Shown: piece by piece, positions 1 through 9,616 of the stretch
Layout of the letters: every line of letters starts with the position of its first letter
How positions within the stretch are numbered: position 1 is the stretch's first letter
Source: Myxococcales bacterium
GTDB lineage: Bacteria > Myxococcota_A > Polyangia > Fen-1088
Length of the DNA stretch: 47,355 nucleotides
Direction: 5' to 3'
Assembly (NCBI GenBank): GCA_025350815.1
Contig: JANXXE010000171.1
Location: forward strand, 1-47,355
The notes under the pieces: model-generated
Seen by the model: the letters and a program-made list of their open reading frames with translations, nothing else
The model's database searches: none
Told to the model about the DNA's origin: nothing
Translations under genes and position numbers: made by a program

Positions 1-347
1 AAAAGACCGGTGACGGTGTTGGTCGCGCCCGGGCCCGACGTCACCAGCACCACGCCCGGCCTGCCGGTGGCGCGCGCGTAACCATCGGCCATGTGGGTGG
101 CGCCTTGCTCGTGCCGCACCAGGATCAGCTTGATCTTCGAATCGACGAGCGCGTCGAAGATCGGCATCGCCGCGCCGCCCGACAGCCCGAAGACATATTC
201 GATGCCTTCCCGTTCCAGGCACTTGATGACCATTTCGCCACCGGTCAGCACCTTCGCCCTGGCGTCGGGCGCCTTCACGGCCGCCTTTGTGGGAAGTTTG
301 GCAGTTTTCGGTGAAGTTGACCGTTTCGAAATGGCGATCTTGCTCAT
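1..347 (-). CDS. ilvB: Acetolactate synthase large subunit, N-terminal part (runs off the window)
   Basis: Thiamine-diphosphate enzyme that condenses two pyruvates (or pyruvate and 2-oxobutyrate) in the first step of branched-chain amino acid synthesis. Only the first 115 codons are inside the window. After a basic, Ala/Lys-rich leader of about 30 residues the frame shows the TPP-enzyme N-terminal domain: [15 protein letters not shown], then [16 protein letters not shown] with the catalytic Glu in RHEQGA, then [15 protein letters not shown]. These strings are characteristic of acetolactate synthase among TPP enzymes. The start is ATG at 347. No strong ribosome binding site precedes it, but a good extended -10 box lies about 70 bases upstream. 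The downstream neighbour, where an ilvN regulatory subunit would be expected, is outside the window. Family is certain; other TPP carboligases such as glyoxylate carboligase are less likely. Confidence 0.9.
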   Translation of the reverse strand, partial: MSKIAISKRSTSPKTAKLPTKAAVKAPDARAKVLTGGEMVIKCLEREGIEYVFGLSGGAAMPIFDALVDSKIKLILVRHEQGATHMADGYARATGRPGVVLVTSGPGATNTVTGL

Positions 348-419
348 GTGGACACTTTTTCAGGCAAATGTGACGGGTTGACGAAAAGCGATGTAGGAAC
401 CTGCATAAAACGAACGCAT

Positions 420-428
420 CTTATAGCA
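420..428 (-). promoter_or_regulatory. Extended -10 promoter element for ilvB
   Basis: On the minus strand the string TGCTATAAG fits an extended -10 promoter (TGn followed by TATAAG, five of six matches to TATAAT). No good -35 box is seen 17 bases further upstream, as expected for an extended -10 type. It predicts a transcript start near 413 and a leader of about 65 bases before the ilvB start at 347. No leader peptide or attenuator was recognised in that leader. Confidence 0.4.
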
Positions 429-483
429 TGGCTCAGGTGGCCTGTGCCATACATGAGGTTATCCACAGGGAAAGCGCCAGTAG

Positions 484-2307
<1,824 letters not shown>

Positions 2308-2317
2308 GCTCGTCTCC

Positions 2318-3328
2318 CTAATCTAGTTCAGCCGCATCAATCCGGGCCGCGCGCCCGGTCTTTCGCTTCGCCAGATCTGCGGCGAGATCCAGCGCAGCCC
2401 CGAAGCTGTCGGGTTGCGCCCGTCCCGTGCCGGCGAGGTCATATGCGGTCCCATGGTCGGGTGATGTTCTCACGAAGGGCAATCCCAGGGTCAAGTTCAC
2501 CGCATCATCGAAATGCAACAGCTTGATCGGGATCAGGCCCTGGTCGTGGTACAGCGCCACCACCGCGTCGAACTGTCCCAGCGCAGCCTGACGAAAGATC
2601 GAATCAGGAACGTGCGGACCCGACACCTGCGCGCCGATGCCCGCCGCCGCCAGTTGCGCGCGCGCCACGGTGACGGCCGGAACCACCAGCCGGGCTTCCT
2701 CGTCGCCGAAGCGCCCCGCCTCGCCTGCATGGGGGTTCAGGCCCGCGACCGCGATGCGTGGCAGGGCCAGACCGAAGCCGTCGCGCATCGCCCGCGTGGT
2801 CAGCACGATGGCCGCGGCGATCGCCGGCACCGACAGCTGTGTGGGGACATCCTTGAGCGCGATGTGCCGGGTGACCACCGTGACCTTCAAGGTCGGCCCC
2901 GCCAGCATCATCGCGAAGTCGGTCACGCCCGCGCGCGCGGCCAGGTATTCCGTGTGGCCCGGGAACGTGAATCCGGCCTTGCCCGCCCATTCCTTCGACA
3001 GAGGCGCCGTTACCAAAGCGGCGATTTCGTCCTTCAGGATCGCCGTGGTGGCCGCCGCCAAGTAGTCGACCTGCGCACGGCCCGACAGCTCGCTCGGCTG
3101 CCCGGGGCGCGCCTGGCTTTCGGTCAGCGCCGTGACCTCGACCACGTTCGTGGGGATCGCCACATTCATGACGGTCGCCGCGCGGGTCAGCACACCTCGA
3201 TCACCAAAGATCAAGACGTCAAGGTCGGGTCGGTCGGCGAGCGCCCGCACCACGACCTCCGGACCGATTCCGGTCGGATCCCCAAGCGAGATACCAAGAC
3301 GAGTCGCTGACAAGCGGACGCGCATCAT
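2318..3328 (-). CDS. pdxA: 4-hydroxythreonine-4-phosphate dehydrogenase
   Basis: NAD-dependent oxidation of 4-phosphohydroxy-L-threonine in the DXP-dependent route to pyridoxal phosphate. The 336-residue length is normal. Family strings are in order: LGISLGDPTGIGPEV near the N-terminus, the metal-site histidines in FPGHTEYLA, in GLNPHAGE and in ALYHDQGLIPIK, and the C-terminal VRTSPDHGTAYDLAG. The start is one of two adjacent ATG codons at 3328 and 3325. It is first of a minus-strand pair with glmS and diverges from clpX across a 94-base gap that holds a hairpin and an inverted repeat. Nothing looks damaged. Confidence 0.96.
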   Translation of the reverse strand: MMRVRLSATRLGISLGDPTGIGPEVVVRALADRPDLDVLIFGDRGVLTRAATVMNVAIPTNVVEVTALTESQARPGQPSELSGRAQVDYLAAATTAILKDEIAALVTAPLSKEWAGKAGFTFPGHTEYLAARAGVTDFAMMLAGPTLKVTVVTRHIALKDVPTQLSVPAIAAAIVLTTRAMRDGFGLALPRIAVAGLNPHAGEAGRFGDEEARLVVPAVTVARAQLAAAGIGAQVSGPHVPDSIFRQAALGQFDAVVALYHDQGLIPIKLLHFDDAVNLTLGLPFVRTSPDHGTAYDLAGTGRAQPDSFGAALDLAADLAKRKTGRAARIDAAELD

Positions 3329-3332
3329 AGCA

Positions 3333-3349
3333 GCCTGGCTTTGCCAGGC
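3333..3349. repeat. Short perfect hairpin in the pdxA/clpX divergent gap
   Basis: GCCTGGC and GCCAGGC are exact inverted arms around a TTT loop. The hairpin lies five bases upstream of the pdxA start, so on the minus strand it would sit in the pdxA leader and could hide its ribosome binding site. A second inverted repeat, GCCAAG at 3367-3372 and CTTGGC at 3383-3388, lies closer to clpX and could be an operator. No function is shown; both may be chance in this GC-rich gap. Confidence 0.35.
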
Positions 3350-3388
3350 ATCTGGGCCAGGCGTCAGCCAAGCATCTAGGCACTTGGC

Positions 3389-3418
3389 TTGACCGCTTTC
3401 CAGGTGCCATACTCTATT
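3389..3418 (+). promoter_or_regulatory. Candidate promoter at the clpX start
   Basis: TTGACC (3389-3394; five of six matches to the -35 consensus) is followed after 18 bases by TCTATT (3413-3418; four of six matches to the -10 consensus). Transcription would begin almost at the clpX ATG at 3423. The same TTGACC-N18 layout recurs before the cpoB-like gene with a better -10 box. The -10 here is weak, so the call is tentative. Confidence 0.35.
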
Positions 3419-3422
3419 CTTA

Positions 3423-4628
3423 ATGGACGATTTTCACTGTTCATTCTGCGGCAAGCGCCGTCGCGAGGTCAGGAAGCTGATCTCGGGGCCGCGCGTCTTC
3501 ATCTGCGACGAATGCGTGGCCTTGTGCAACGACATCATCGCGAAGGAAGAGGCCGCCGAACGTCCACGTTACCCGCGCCCGCGCGAAATTTACGACGAGC
3601 TGAATCGGTACGTCATCGGCCAGGATCGCGCGAAGAAGGCGCTGTCGGTCTCGGTGTACAACCACTACAAGCGCATCGGCCAGCAGGGCAAGTCGACCGA
3701 CGTCGAGATCCAAAAGGGCAACATCCTGCTGATCGGGCCCACGGGCTGCGGCAAGACCTTGCTGGTGCAGACGCTGGCGCGCAAGCTGGACGTGCCCTTC
3801 GCCATGACCGACGCCACGACGCTGACCGAGGCCGGTTACGTCGGTGAGGACGTCGACAGTGTCATCAAGGCGCTGTACCGGAACGCCGGCAACGACGCCG
3901 ACAAGGCCGCCCGGGGAATTGTCTGCATCGACGAGATCGACAAGATCGCCCGCAAGGGCGGCGGTCCGTCAGTCACCCGCGATGTCTCCGGCGAGGGCGT
4001 TCAGCAGGCGTTGCTCAAAATCCTGGAAGGCAAGAACGCGTCGATCACGCCGGACGGGGCGCGCAACCGCCCGCAGCAGGAACTGATCCAGGTTGATACG
4101 ACCGGGATCCTGTTCGTGTGCACGGGTGCTTTCAATGGTCTTGAAGAACTGGTTCGCCGCCGTGTCGGCGATCGCGGCCTGGGGTTTGGCGCGCAGATTG
4201 GCAGGGGCGAGGAATCCAAGAACGCCCTGCGGGCCCTGGCGCGGACCGAGGATCTGGTGAAGTTCGGCATGATACCCGAGTTCATGGGCCGCCTTCCGGT
4301 CATCGTCGCCGCTGACGAGCTGGCGGTGGACGATCTGGTTTCGATTCTGTGGAAGCCGAAGAACGCCCTGGTCAAGCAGTACGAACGTCTGCTGGACATG
4401 GAAGGCGTAAAGCTGCGCTTCACCGAGGACGCCCTGCAAAGTGTCGCCGAGGAAGCCGCGCGGCGCCGCTCGGGCGCGCGGGGACTGCGCGCCATTCTCG
4501 AAGAGGTGATGCTGGACGTGATGTATGAGATCCCGTCACTCACAGGTGTGTCCGAGTGTGTGGTCAACCGCGACGTGGTGGTGTCGCGTGGACGACCGCA
4601 ACTTGTAAAAGAGAAGAAAGCCTCCTAA
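3423..4628 (+). CDS. clpX: ATP-dependent Clp protease ATP-binding subunit ClpX
   Basis: AAA+ unfoldase that feeds tagged proteins to ClpP. The 401-residue protein starts with the ClpX-type four-cysteine zinc finger (CSFC and CDEC, residues about 6-31), which HslU and ClpA lack. The AAA+ core has Walker A GPTGCGKT (the usual Ser is Cys here), the pore loop GYVGED, Walker [11 protein letters not shown], the [20 protein letters not shown] string, and the sensor-2 arginine in [11 protein letters not shown]. The ATG at 3423 is the first possible start because an in-frame stop sits at 3390-3392. No Shine-Dalgarno is visible at normal distance. Neither clpP nor tig is next to it, unlike the common tig-clpP-clpX order, so the peptidase is presumably elsewhere. 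Confidence 0.96.
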   Translation: MDDFHCSFCGKRRREVRKLISGPRVFICDECVALCNDIIAKEEAAERPRYPRPREIYDELNRYVIGQDRAKKALSVSVYNHYKRIGQQGKSTDVEIQKGNILLIGPTGCGKTLLVQTLARKLDVPFAMTDATTLTEAGYVGEDVDSVIKALYRNAGNDADKAARGIVCIDEIDKIARKGGGPSVTRDVSGEGVQQALLKILEGKNASITPDGARNRPQQELIQVDTTGILFVCTGAFNGLEELVRRRVGDRGLGFGAQIGRGEESKNALRALARTEDLVKFGMIPEFMGRLPVIVAADELAVDDLVSILWKPKNALVKQYERLLDMEGVKLRFTEDALQSVAEEAARRRSGARGLRAILEEVMLDVMYEIPSLTGVSECVVNRDVVVSRGRPQLVKEKKAS

Positions 4629-4660
4629 AGACTCTTCCCGAGCCGGGCCGGACTCCTTAT

Positions 4661-4672
4661 CCTGGATCCAGG
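4661..4672. promoter_or_regulatory. Perfect 12-base palindrome upstream of the DksA-like gene
   Basis: CCTGGATCCAGG is an exact palindrome about 40 bases before the start of the DksA-like gene, in the 84-base gap after clpX. Its position would suit an operator. No matching promoter boxes are convincing around it, so this remains a sequence observation. Confidence 0.25.
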
Positions 4673-4712
4673 TTCGAGTTGATCGTCTTAACCGCCGTCG
4701 CAAAAGGAACAC

Positions 4713-5153
4713 ATGCTCAACGTGAGCGAAAAAGCGCAGATCCGTCAGGTTCTCGAGGACGCGCAGAAGCGCCTGGCCCGCACGGGTCAGAATGCCCTGT
4801 CGTATTCGATGAACCACGAACGAAACATCGGGCGCGATTCCATCGACGAGTCCATGGAAGAGGAACTCTTCTCGACCGAGATGCGGCTTCATGATCGCGA
4901 GAAGTTTTTGCTTGGTAAGATAACCAAGCAGCTGGCGCGGCTCGACGCCGGTGGCATCGACGTCTGCGACGAGTGCGGCGAGGGCATTTCCTTTCGCCGG
5001 CTCTTGGCGCGTCCGGTCACCACGCTGTGCATCGACTGCAAGGAGCAAAGCGAGAAGGAAGAGGCGGCCATCGCGCAAGTGGGTCGTGGCATCGAGGCCA
5101 GCGACGCCGACAGTGGGGCCGAGCCCGAGCGGGCGCCCGTCGCCGAGGAGTAA
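4713..5153 (+). CDS. DksA/TraR-family RNA polymerase-binding regulator
   Basis: Proteins of this family enter the RNA polymerase secondary channel and, with ppGpp, adjust transcription. The 146-residue protein has an N-terminal helical hairpin and a zinc finger with spacing C-x2-C-x17-C-x2-C (CDEC and CIDC, about residues 90-115). The segment around GRDSIDESMEEELFSTE and the following DRE aligns with the E. coli DksA tip and second helix: the two key acidic residues three apart are kept, while the tip Ala is Ser. The C-terminal 25 residues are acidic and probably disordered. AAAGGA stands five bases before the ATG. It lies 84 bases after clpX and before a Ser/Thr kinase. Several DksA-like paralogues are usual in myxobacteria, so I do not assign the symbol dksA. 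Confidence 0.85.
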   Translation: MLNVSEKAQIRQVLEDAQKRLARTGQNALSYSMNHERNIGRDSIDESMEEELFSTEMRLHDREKFLLGKITKQLARLDAGGIDVCDECGEGISFRRLLARPVTTLCIDCKEQSEKEEAAIAQVGRGIEASDADSGAEPERAPVAEE

Positions 5154-5165
5154 CCCCCCGGGGGG
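5154..5165. terminator. GC palindrome directly after the DksA-like gene
   Basis: Six C followed by six G come straight after the stop codon of the DksA-like gene, with no loop bases and no T-tract after them. Only a weak intrinsic terminator or pause site could form. It is listed because of its exact position at the end of the gene. The run would also be prone to slippage or sequencing error, but it is outside any reading frame. Confidence 0.25.
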
Positions 5166-5209
5166 CCTTCTGGTATAGTCCCGCGCGGGCCGGGCTCACC
5201 GGCCGTCGC

Positions 5210-6646
5210 ATGCCCGACAGTCGCTATCGAATCACGGAACGCATTGCCGCCGGGGGCATGGCGGAGGTCTTCAAGGGCGTCGCCGAGTCCTTGCAGGGCT
5301 TTCGCAAGAGCGTCGCCATCAAGCGCGTTCTGCCGTCGCTGACCAAGAACAAGACGTTCATCGCCATGTTCCTGGACGAGGCGCGGCTGTCGCTGCACCT
5401 GCAGCACGCCAACATCGTGCAGGTCTTCGACATCGGCCACGCCGATGAGACCTATTTCATCGTGATGGAGTTCGTGGACGGCGTTGACCTCAAGGCCGTC
5501 CTCGAATGGCGGCGTCGCATCGGCAAGCGGCTGACCATCGGGCAGACGATCTATACGATCATGGAGGTCTGTAAAGGTCTCGCCTACGCGCACGACGCCG
5601 TGAATCCCGAAACCGGCAAGCCTCTCGGCATCGTGCATCGCGATGTTTCACCGCCGAACGTGCTGTTCTCAAAGAACGGCGAGGTCAAGGTCGCCGACTT
5701 CGGCCTGGCCAAGGCTGCGGGACAGCTAGAGGTCACGGACCCCGGCGTGGTCAAGGGCAAGATGAGTTATCTGTCGCCCGAGGCGGCGCGCGGCGAGGAG
5801 GTCGACCAGCGCTCTGACATCTTTGCCGTCGGGATCTTGCTGTACGAGATGCTAACCGGCAAACGCCTGTTCTACGGCGAGACCGACTACCACACGGTCG
5901 AACAGGTTCGTGCCGCTAAGATTCCCCCGATCGCCCCACAGAATCTCGAGGTCGAACCCGAGATCGAGGACGTCTGTCGCAAGGCTCTCGCCCGACGGGT
6001 CGACGATCGTTTCCAGACCGCGGCGGATTTGCAGGACGCCCTGGCGCACTATCTGTTCTCACGTGGGTTGAAGATGATCCAGCGCGACATCGGGGATCTG
6101 GTACGGGCGTGTATCGAGGATCAGGCCACGCAGAGTGGTACGGCCCGGCAACGAAAACCGGCGAGCTCGATCGACACCCTGCTCATCAACGAGATCACGG
6201 GCTTCACTTCGGTGGACTTCGAAGAGGCGCCGGGGGCGAAGCCCCTCGTGGCCGACGAGATCGCCTTGCCGCGCCGGGTGACCGGTCCCGAAGACATGAT
6301 CGATCCACGCGCCTGGGCCGAAGACGCGGACTGGCCCGCGCGCCGGACCGGTGGGCGCAGCACGGCCAGCCGAAACACGGGTGGCCCTGGCAGTTTTGCG
6401 CGGTCTTCGCTGGCGGTCGAGCCCGAGGCGCGTCGTTCCCAAAACGGATTGCAGGCGCTGGCCGACGAACTGGGTGCGCCCGATCGCGCGGACGCGACGC
6501 CGGGCCCCGAGATGCTGGCCGCCATCCTCGAACCGGGCGCGCCGCCCCCGATCCGCCCGCAGGCGGCCGGCAAGGGCATGTTTGTCGGCGTGCTACTCGG
6601 TGCCCTGGTGGTGGGCGCCATCGTTGCGGCGCTCTTCGTGCACTAG
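5210..6646 (+). CDS. Ser/Thr protein kinase with a C-terminal membrane anchor
   Basis: Hanks-type kinase of 478 residues, starting at ATG 5210; the frame is open further upstream but there overlaps the DksA-like gene. Kinase motifs are complete: Gly-rich loop IAAGGMAEVF, Lys38 in VAIKRV, HRDVSPPN (143-150), DFGLAKA (163-169), SPE in place of APE, and SDIFAVGILLYEMLTGKRLF. The usual catalytic-loop Lys is Ser, a variant I know as common in myxobacterial kinases. Residues about 300-450 are low-complexity and acidic. The last 23 residues form one strongly hydrophobic helix (GVLLGALVVGAIVAALFVH) ending at the C-terminus, so the kinase is probably tail-anchored with everything else in the cytoplasm. 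No extracytoplasmic sensor is present. It converges on trxA with a 9-base gap. The substrate is unknown. Confidence 0.92.
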   Translation: MPDSRYRITERIAAGGMAEVFKGVAESLQGFRKSVAIKRVLPSLTKNKTFIAMFLDEARLSLHLQHANIVQVFDIGHADETYFIVMEFVDGVDLKAVLEWRRRIGKRLTIGQTIYTIMEVCKGLAYAHDAVNPETGKPLGIVHRDVSPPNVLFSKNGEVKVADFGLAKAAGQLEVTDPGVVKGKMSYLSPEAARGEEVDQRSDIFAVGILLYEMLTGKRLFYGETDYHTVEQVRAAKIPPIAPQNLEVEPEIEDVCRKALARRVDDRFQTAADLQDALAHYLFSRGLKMIQRDIGDLVRACIEDQATQSGTARQRKPASSIDTLLINEITGFTSVDFEEAPGAKPLVADEIALPRRVTGPEDMIDPRAWAEDADWPARRTGGRSTASRNTGGPGSFARSSLAVEPEARRSQNGLQALADELGAPDRADATPGPEMLAAILEPGAPPPIRPQAAGKGMFVGVLLGALVVGAIVAALFVH

Positions 6647-6655
6647 GACCAGGCC

Positions 6656-6985
6656 CTAAAGGGCCTTCTTGATCAGATCTTCGATCTTGGCGCGCGGGAC
6701 AGCGCCCACCAACTGGCCGACGACCTGCCCGCCCTTGAAGACCAGCAGTGTCGGGATGCTTCTGACCTCGAACTGGGACGGAATCTGGGGGTTGGAATCG
6801 ATGTCACACTTGCCCACGCGGATCTTGCCGACGTATTCGCCCGCCAGGGCCTCGACGTGGGGGGCAATGGCGCGGCAGGGGGCGCACCACACGGCCCAGA
6901 AGTCCACCAGGACCGGCAAGGAGGATTTGACGACCTCCTGGTCGAAGTTCGAATCAGTGATCTCGACGATGTTTGCGCTGGCCAT
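6656..6985 (-). CDS. trxA: Thioredoxin
   Basis: Small cytoplasmic disulfide reductase, 109 residues, the standard thioredoxin length. The active site reads WCAPCRAIAPHV (canonical WCGPC; Ala for Gly is tolerated), preceded by VLVDFWAVWC, and the cis-proline segment is RSIPTLLVFKGG. No signal peptide is present. The start is ATG at 6985 with AAAGGAG seven bases upstream. It diverges from the tetrapyrrole operon across about 160 bases and converges on the kinase gene. This is a true thioredoxin and not a TlpA/DsbE type, because the N-terminus is soluble and there is no insert. Confidence 0.95.
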   Translation of the reverse strand: MASANIVEITDSNFDQEVVKSSLPVLVDFWAVWCAPCRAIAPHVEALAGEYVGKIRVGKCDIDSNPQIPSQFEVRSIPTLLVFKGGQVVGQLVGAVPRAKIEDLIKKAL

Positions 6986-7146
6986 GAGTGGGCTCCTTTA
7001 CCACGAATCCTGAAAAATCTGGATCACCCATGGGATGCCACAGCGGCGCATTGGTTTCCAGGTTTGTCGCCACGTGCGGGCGATGCTAACTTTTGCTTCG
7101 GTGTTTCCACGGCTTGCGGCTGTCAACGGCCGGCCGAACATTGTTC

Positions 7147-7488
7147 ATGAAGGTGTTCATATCCCAGGCGGCCCTAGACGGCTGGCTCTCTGCCGACAGG
7201 GCTGACCTGCACGACGATGGTCTGACGTTGCGCGGTAGCCTGGTCAGGCTCAGCCTGGTCCCCGCCTCGCGCTTCTGTGGTGTTGCCGGCGGCGGCGCCG
7301 ATCTTCACAATCTCGTGGGCAAGGTGAAGAACGAGGCAGCCATCGTCGCCCTCGGCGCCGAGGCCTATATGACCTCGGTGTTGCTGGGCGAGATCGCCTA
7401 CGATGTCGAGCCCGGCTTCATCGCCACACCGGCGGACGTGGTCGACGTCACGCAGCTGCTCTTGGCCTTGCGTCTTGCCGGTACTTGA
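7147..7488 (+). CDS. Conserved-looking protein of unknown function, first gene of the heme operon
   Basis: A 113-residue soluble protein from ATG 7147; the frame is open for another 18 codons upstream, but MKVFISQAALDGWL looks like a natural start. The sequence alternates short beta-like and charged segments, with LTLRGSLVRLSLVPASRF, a Gly-rich GVAGGGAD turn, then KVKNEAAIVALGAEAYMTSVLLGEIAYDVEPGF. I see no catalytic motif, cysteine pair, signal peptide or membrane helix. It ends seven bases before hemX, and hemX, hemA and hemC follow without gaps, so it is almost certainly cotranscribed with them. A role tied to tetrapyrrole or cytochrome synthesis is only an inference from position. Confidence 0.75.
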   Translation: MKVFISQAALDGWLSADRADLHDDGLTLRGSLVRLSLVPASRFCGVAGGGADLHNLVGKVKNEAAIVALGAEAYMTSVLLGEIAYDVEPGFIATPADVVDVTQLLLALRLAGT

Positions 7489-7495
7489 GATCCCC

Positions 7496-8287
7496 GTGGA
7501 CGTGCTTTCGCTCATTTGCATGTTGGCCTACGGGATGGCGTCGGGGCTGTATCTTCTGCTGCACGTCGGTCTGCCCGCACGGGCCGGTCGCTTCGCCCGG
7601 GCGGCCCTGGCGGCCGGATGGGTGATCGAGGCGCTGGACATCGGCCTGCGCTGTCTGCGCGGGGCGCATCCCGCATCGTCGACGGCAGAGGCGCTGGCGT
7701 TCATTGCATGGATGGTGGCGGGTGGTTATCTCGCGGCTTCGATTCGCTACCGACTGGATGCGGCCGGCGCCTTTGCCGTGCCTGCCGCACTGGTGTTGCT
7801 GCTGGTCGCGCGCGTGGTTCCTCCCGACGGTGGGGCCGCCGCGCCTGAAGGCTCGCTTGGGACCGTACACATTTTCCTGGCCACCGTCGGCGTGGCCACC
7901 TTCGCGCTCGCGTCCGTCTTGGCGGTCGTCTATCTGCTGCAGGAACGTCGCCTCAAGCGCAAAGACTTTCATATGGGGCAGGGGACCACGCCGCTCGACA
8001 CGCTGGATCGTCTGGCCGGTCGCTGCGTGTCCTTTGGCTTTCCCGTGTTCACGCTGGCAATCCTGACGGGGGCATTGTGGGTCGCGCGACTTGGGCTTTT
8101 GCGCAATGGCGTCGCTGCCCGTCCGGAATACGTCCTCGCCGTCGCTTCGTGGATCGCGTTCGGCGTCCTGCTGATGGCGCGGGTCGGTGCGGGCTGGCAG
8201 GGTCGCCGCGCGGCCTGGCTGACGCTCGGCGGATTCGCAGGTGCGATGTTGGTGGTGGTGGCCTATTTTCTTCGCCACGCGACCTGA
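7496..8287 (+). CDS. hemX: HemX/CcsA-type membrane protein, cytochrome c assembly domain
   Basis: Integral membrane protein of about 263 residues with seven or eight hydrophobic helices. It belongs to the CcsA/HemX family: the strings TVHIFLATVGVATFALASVLAVVYLLQERRLKRKDF, with its heme-family histidine, LDTLDRLAGRCVSFGFPVFTLAILTGALW and GAGWQGRRAAWLTLGGFAGAM match the usual family pattern. HemX proteins next to hemA are thought to influence glutamyl-tRNA reductase level, while true CcsA proteins ligate heme to apocytochrome. The WGxxWxWDxxE heme-handling motif of CcsA is not seen, and the position before hemA favours HemX. The start is probably GTG at 7496; GTG 7502 is also possible. The gap to hemA is three bases. 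Confidence 0.8.
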   Translation: MDVLSLICMLAYGMASGLYLLLHVGLPARAGRFARAALAAGWVIEALDIGLRCLRGAHPASSTAEALAFIAWMVAGGYLAASIRYRLDAAGAFAVPAALVLLLVARVVPPDGGAAAPEGSLGTVHIFLATVGVATFALASVLAVVYLLQERRLKRKDFHMGQGTTPLDTLDRLAGRCVSFGFPVFTLAILTGALWVARLGLLRNGVAARPEYVLAVASWIAFGVLLMARVGAGWQGRRAAWLTLGGFAGAMLVVVAYFLRHAT

Positions 8288-8290
8288 TCG

Positions 8291-9616
8291 ATGGAACTGC
8301 TGGTTATCGGCCTGTCTCACCGGACCGCGCCCGTCGAGGTTCGCGAGCGGCTGGCGGTGGTTCCGACGGATACCGAATCGTATCTGCGAGCCGTGACGGC
8401 GTTGCCAGGCGTCAAGGAGGCCGCGCTTATCTCGACCTGCAACCGGGTCGAGATCTACGCCGCTTTCTCGGACGGGCCGGGGGCGTTGGCGGCCCTGCGT
8501 GAACATCTGGGCGGGCGATTGCCCACTGGATCACCGGCCCAGATCGACTTGGATAGGCATCTGTACCGGCGCATCGGCCGCGAGGCGGTGCACCACCTGT
8601 TTCGGGTCGCGGCCAGTCTGGATTCGCTGGTGGTGGGCGAGCCGCAAATTCTGGGTCAGCTCAAGGAATCCTTCGAGACCGCGCGTCGCCATGGCACCGC
8701 GGGACAGGTGTTGGGTTTTGCGTTCCCGCACGCGTTTCGCGTGGCGCGCCGGGTGCGCCGGGAAACCGGCATCGCGCGCCAGCCGACGTCGGTCAGTTCG
8801 GTCGCCGTGGAACTTGCGCGCCAGGTCTGGGAAGGGTTCGAGGGCCGTCAGGTGTTGCTGATCGGGGCGGGAAAGATGGGTGACCTGGCCGCGCGTTCCC
8901 TGCGGGCAAGCGGCGCCAATGTGATTGTAACCAACCGAACGGCCGCGCGCGCGGACGAGCTGGCCGCGCGCCTGGGTTGCAAGGCCGAGCCGTTTACTGA
9001 TCTTCCCGCATTGCTGACGGCGGCGGACATCGTCATCACGTCGACGGGTTCACGCCAGCCGCTGCTGTTGCGTTCGCAGATGGAAAAGGTCCAGCGCGCC
9101 CGACGTGGGCGACCACTGGTCATAATCGATATCGCCGTGCCGCGCGACGTGGAACCCCAGGTGGGTGAGCTCGAAGGAATCTTCTTGTGGGACATCGATG
9201 CCCTGCAAAAGGTGGCCGCCGAAAATCTCGGTGACCGCCGCGTCGAGGCCGATCGCGCTGAGGTCATGGTCGAAGAAGAGCTGACCCGTTTCGTCGCCTC
9301 ACACCGGGGCCGCGGCGTTGGGCCGACCATCAGCGCCTTGCGGGCGCGCTTTGCGGCTTACGCGCGCGCCGAGGCCGACAAGGCCATCCAGGCGATGCCC
9401 ACCTTGGATGAACGGCAGCAGCGGGCCGTGCATTTGATGGCCGAATCCCTGGCGAACAAGTTGTTGCATGCGCCGTCGGTGGCATTGAGGAAGGCGGGGG
9501 CGGGCGATGATCCCGACGCGCTGGCGGCTGCGGTCCAGCAGCTGTTCGATTTGCCAGGGACCGATGGGCTTTCGGAGGGCCCGGGTGGCGCCGACAAGAA
9601 AGACGCCGAGTCTTGA
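8291..9616 (+). CDS. hemA: Glutamyl-tRNA reductase
   Basis: Reduces glutamyl-tRNA(Glu) to glutamate-1-semialdehyde, the first committed step of C5-pathway tetrapyrrole synthesis. The 441-residue protein has the family layout: catalytic domain starting MELLVIGLSHRTAPVEVRERLA with the nucleophilic Cys50 in LISTCNRVEIYA, the HHLFRVAASLDSLVVGEPQILGQ string, an NADPH-binding domain with LIGAGKMGDLAARSL (about residues 195-210), and the C-terminal dimerization helix. Its presence means that ALA is made by the C5 pathway here and not from glycine and succinyl-CoA. It overlaps hemC by four bases, so translation is probably coupled. Confidence 0.97.
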   Translation: MELLVIGLSHRTAPVEVRERLAVVPTDTESYLRAVTALPGVKEAALISTCNRVEIYAAFSDGPGALAALREHLGGRLPTGSPAQIDLDRHLYRRIGREAVHHLFRVAASLDSLVVGEPQILGQLKESFETARRHGTAGQVLGFAFPHAFRVARRVRRETGIARQPTSVSSVAVELARQVWEGFEGRQVLLIGAGKMGDLAARSLRASGANVIVTNRTAARADELAARLGCKAEPFTDLPALLTAADIVITSTGSRQPLLLRSQMEKVQRARRGRPLVIIDIAVPRDVEPQVGELEGIFLWDIDALQKVAAENLGDRRVEADRAEVMVEEELTRFVASHRGRGVGPTISALRARFAAYARAEADKAIQAMPTLDERQQRAVHLMAESLANKLLHAPSVALRKAGAGDDPDALAAAVQQLFDLPGTDGLSEGPGGADKKDAES

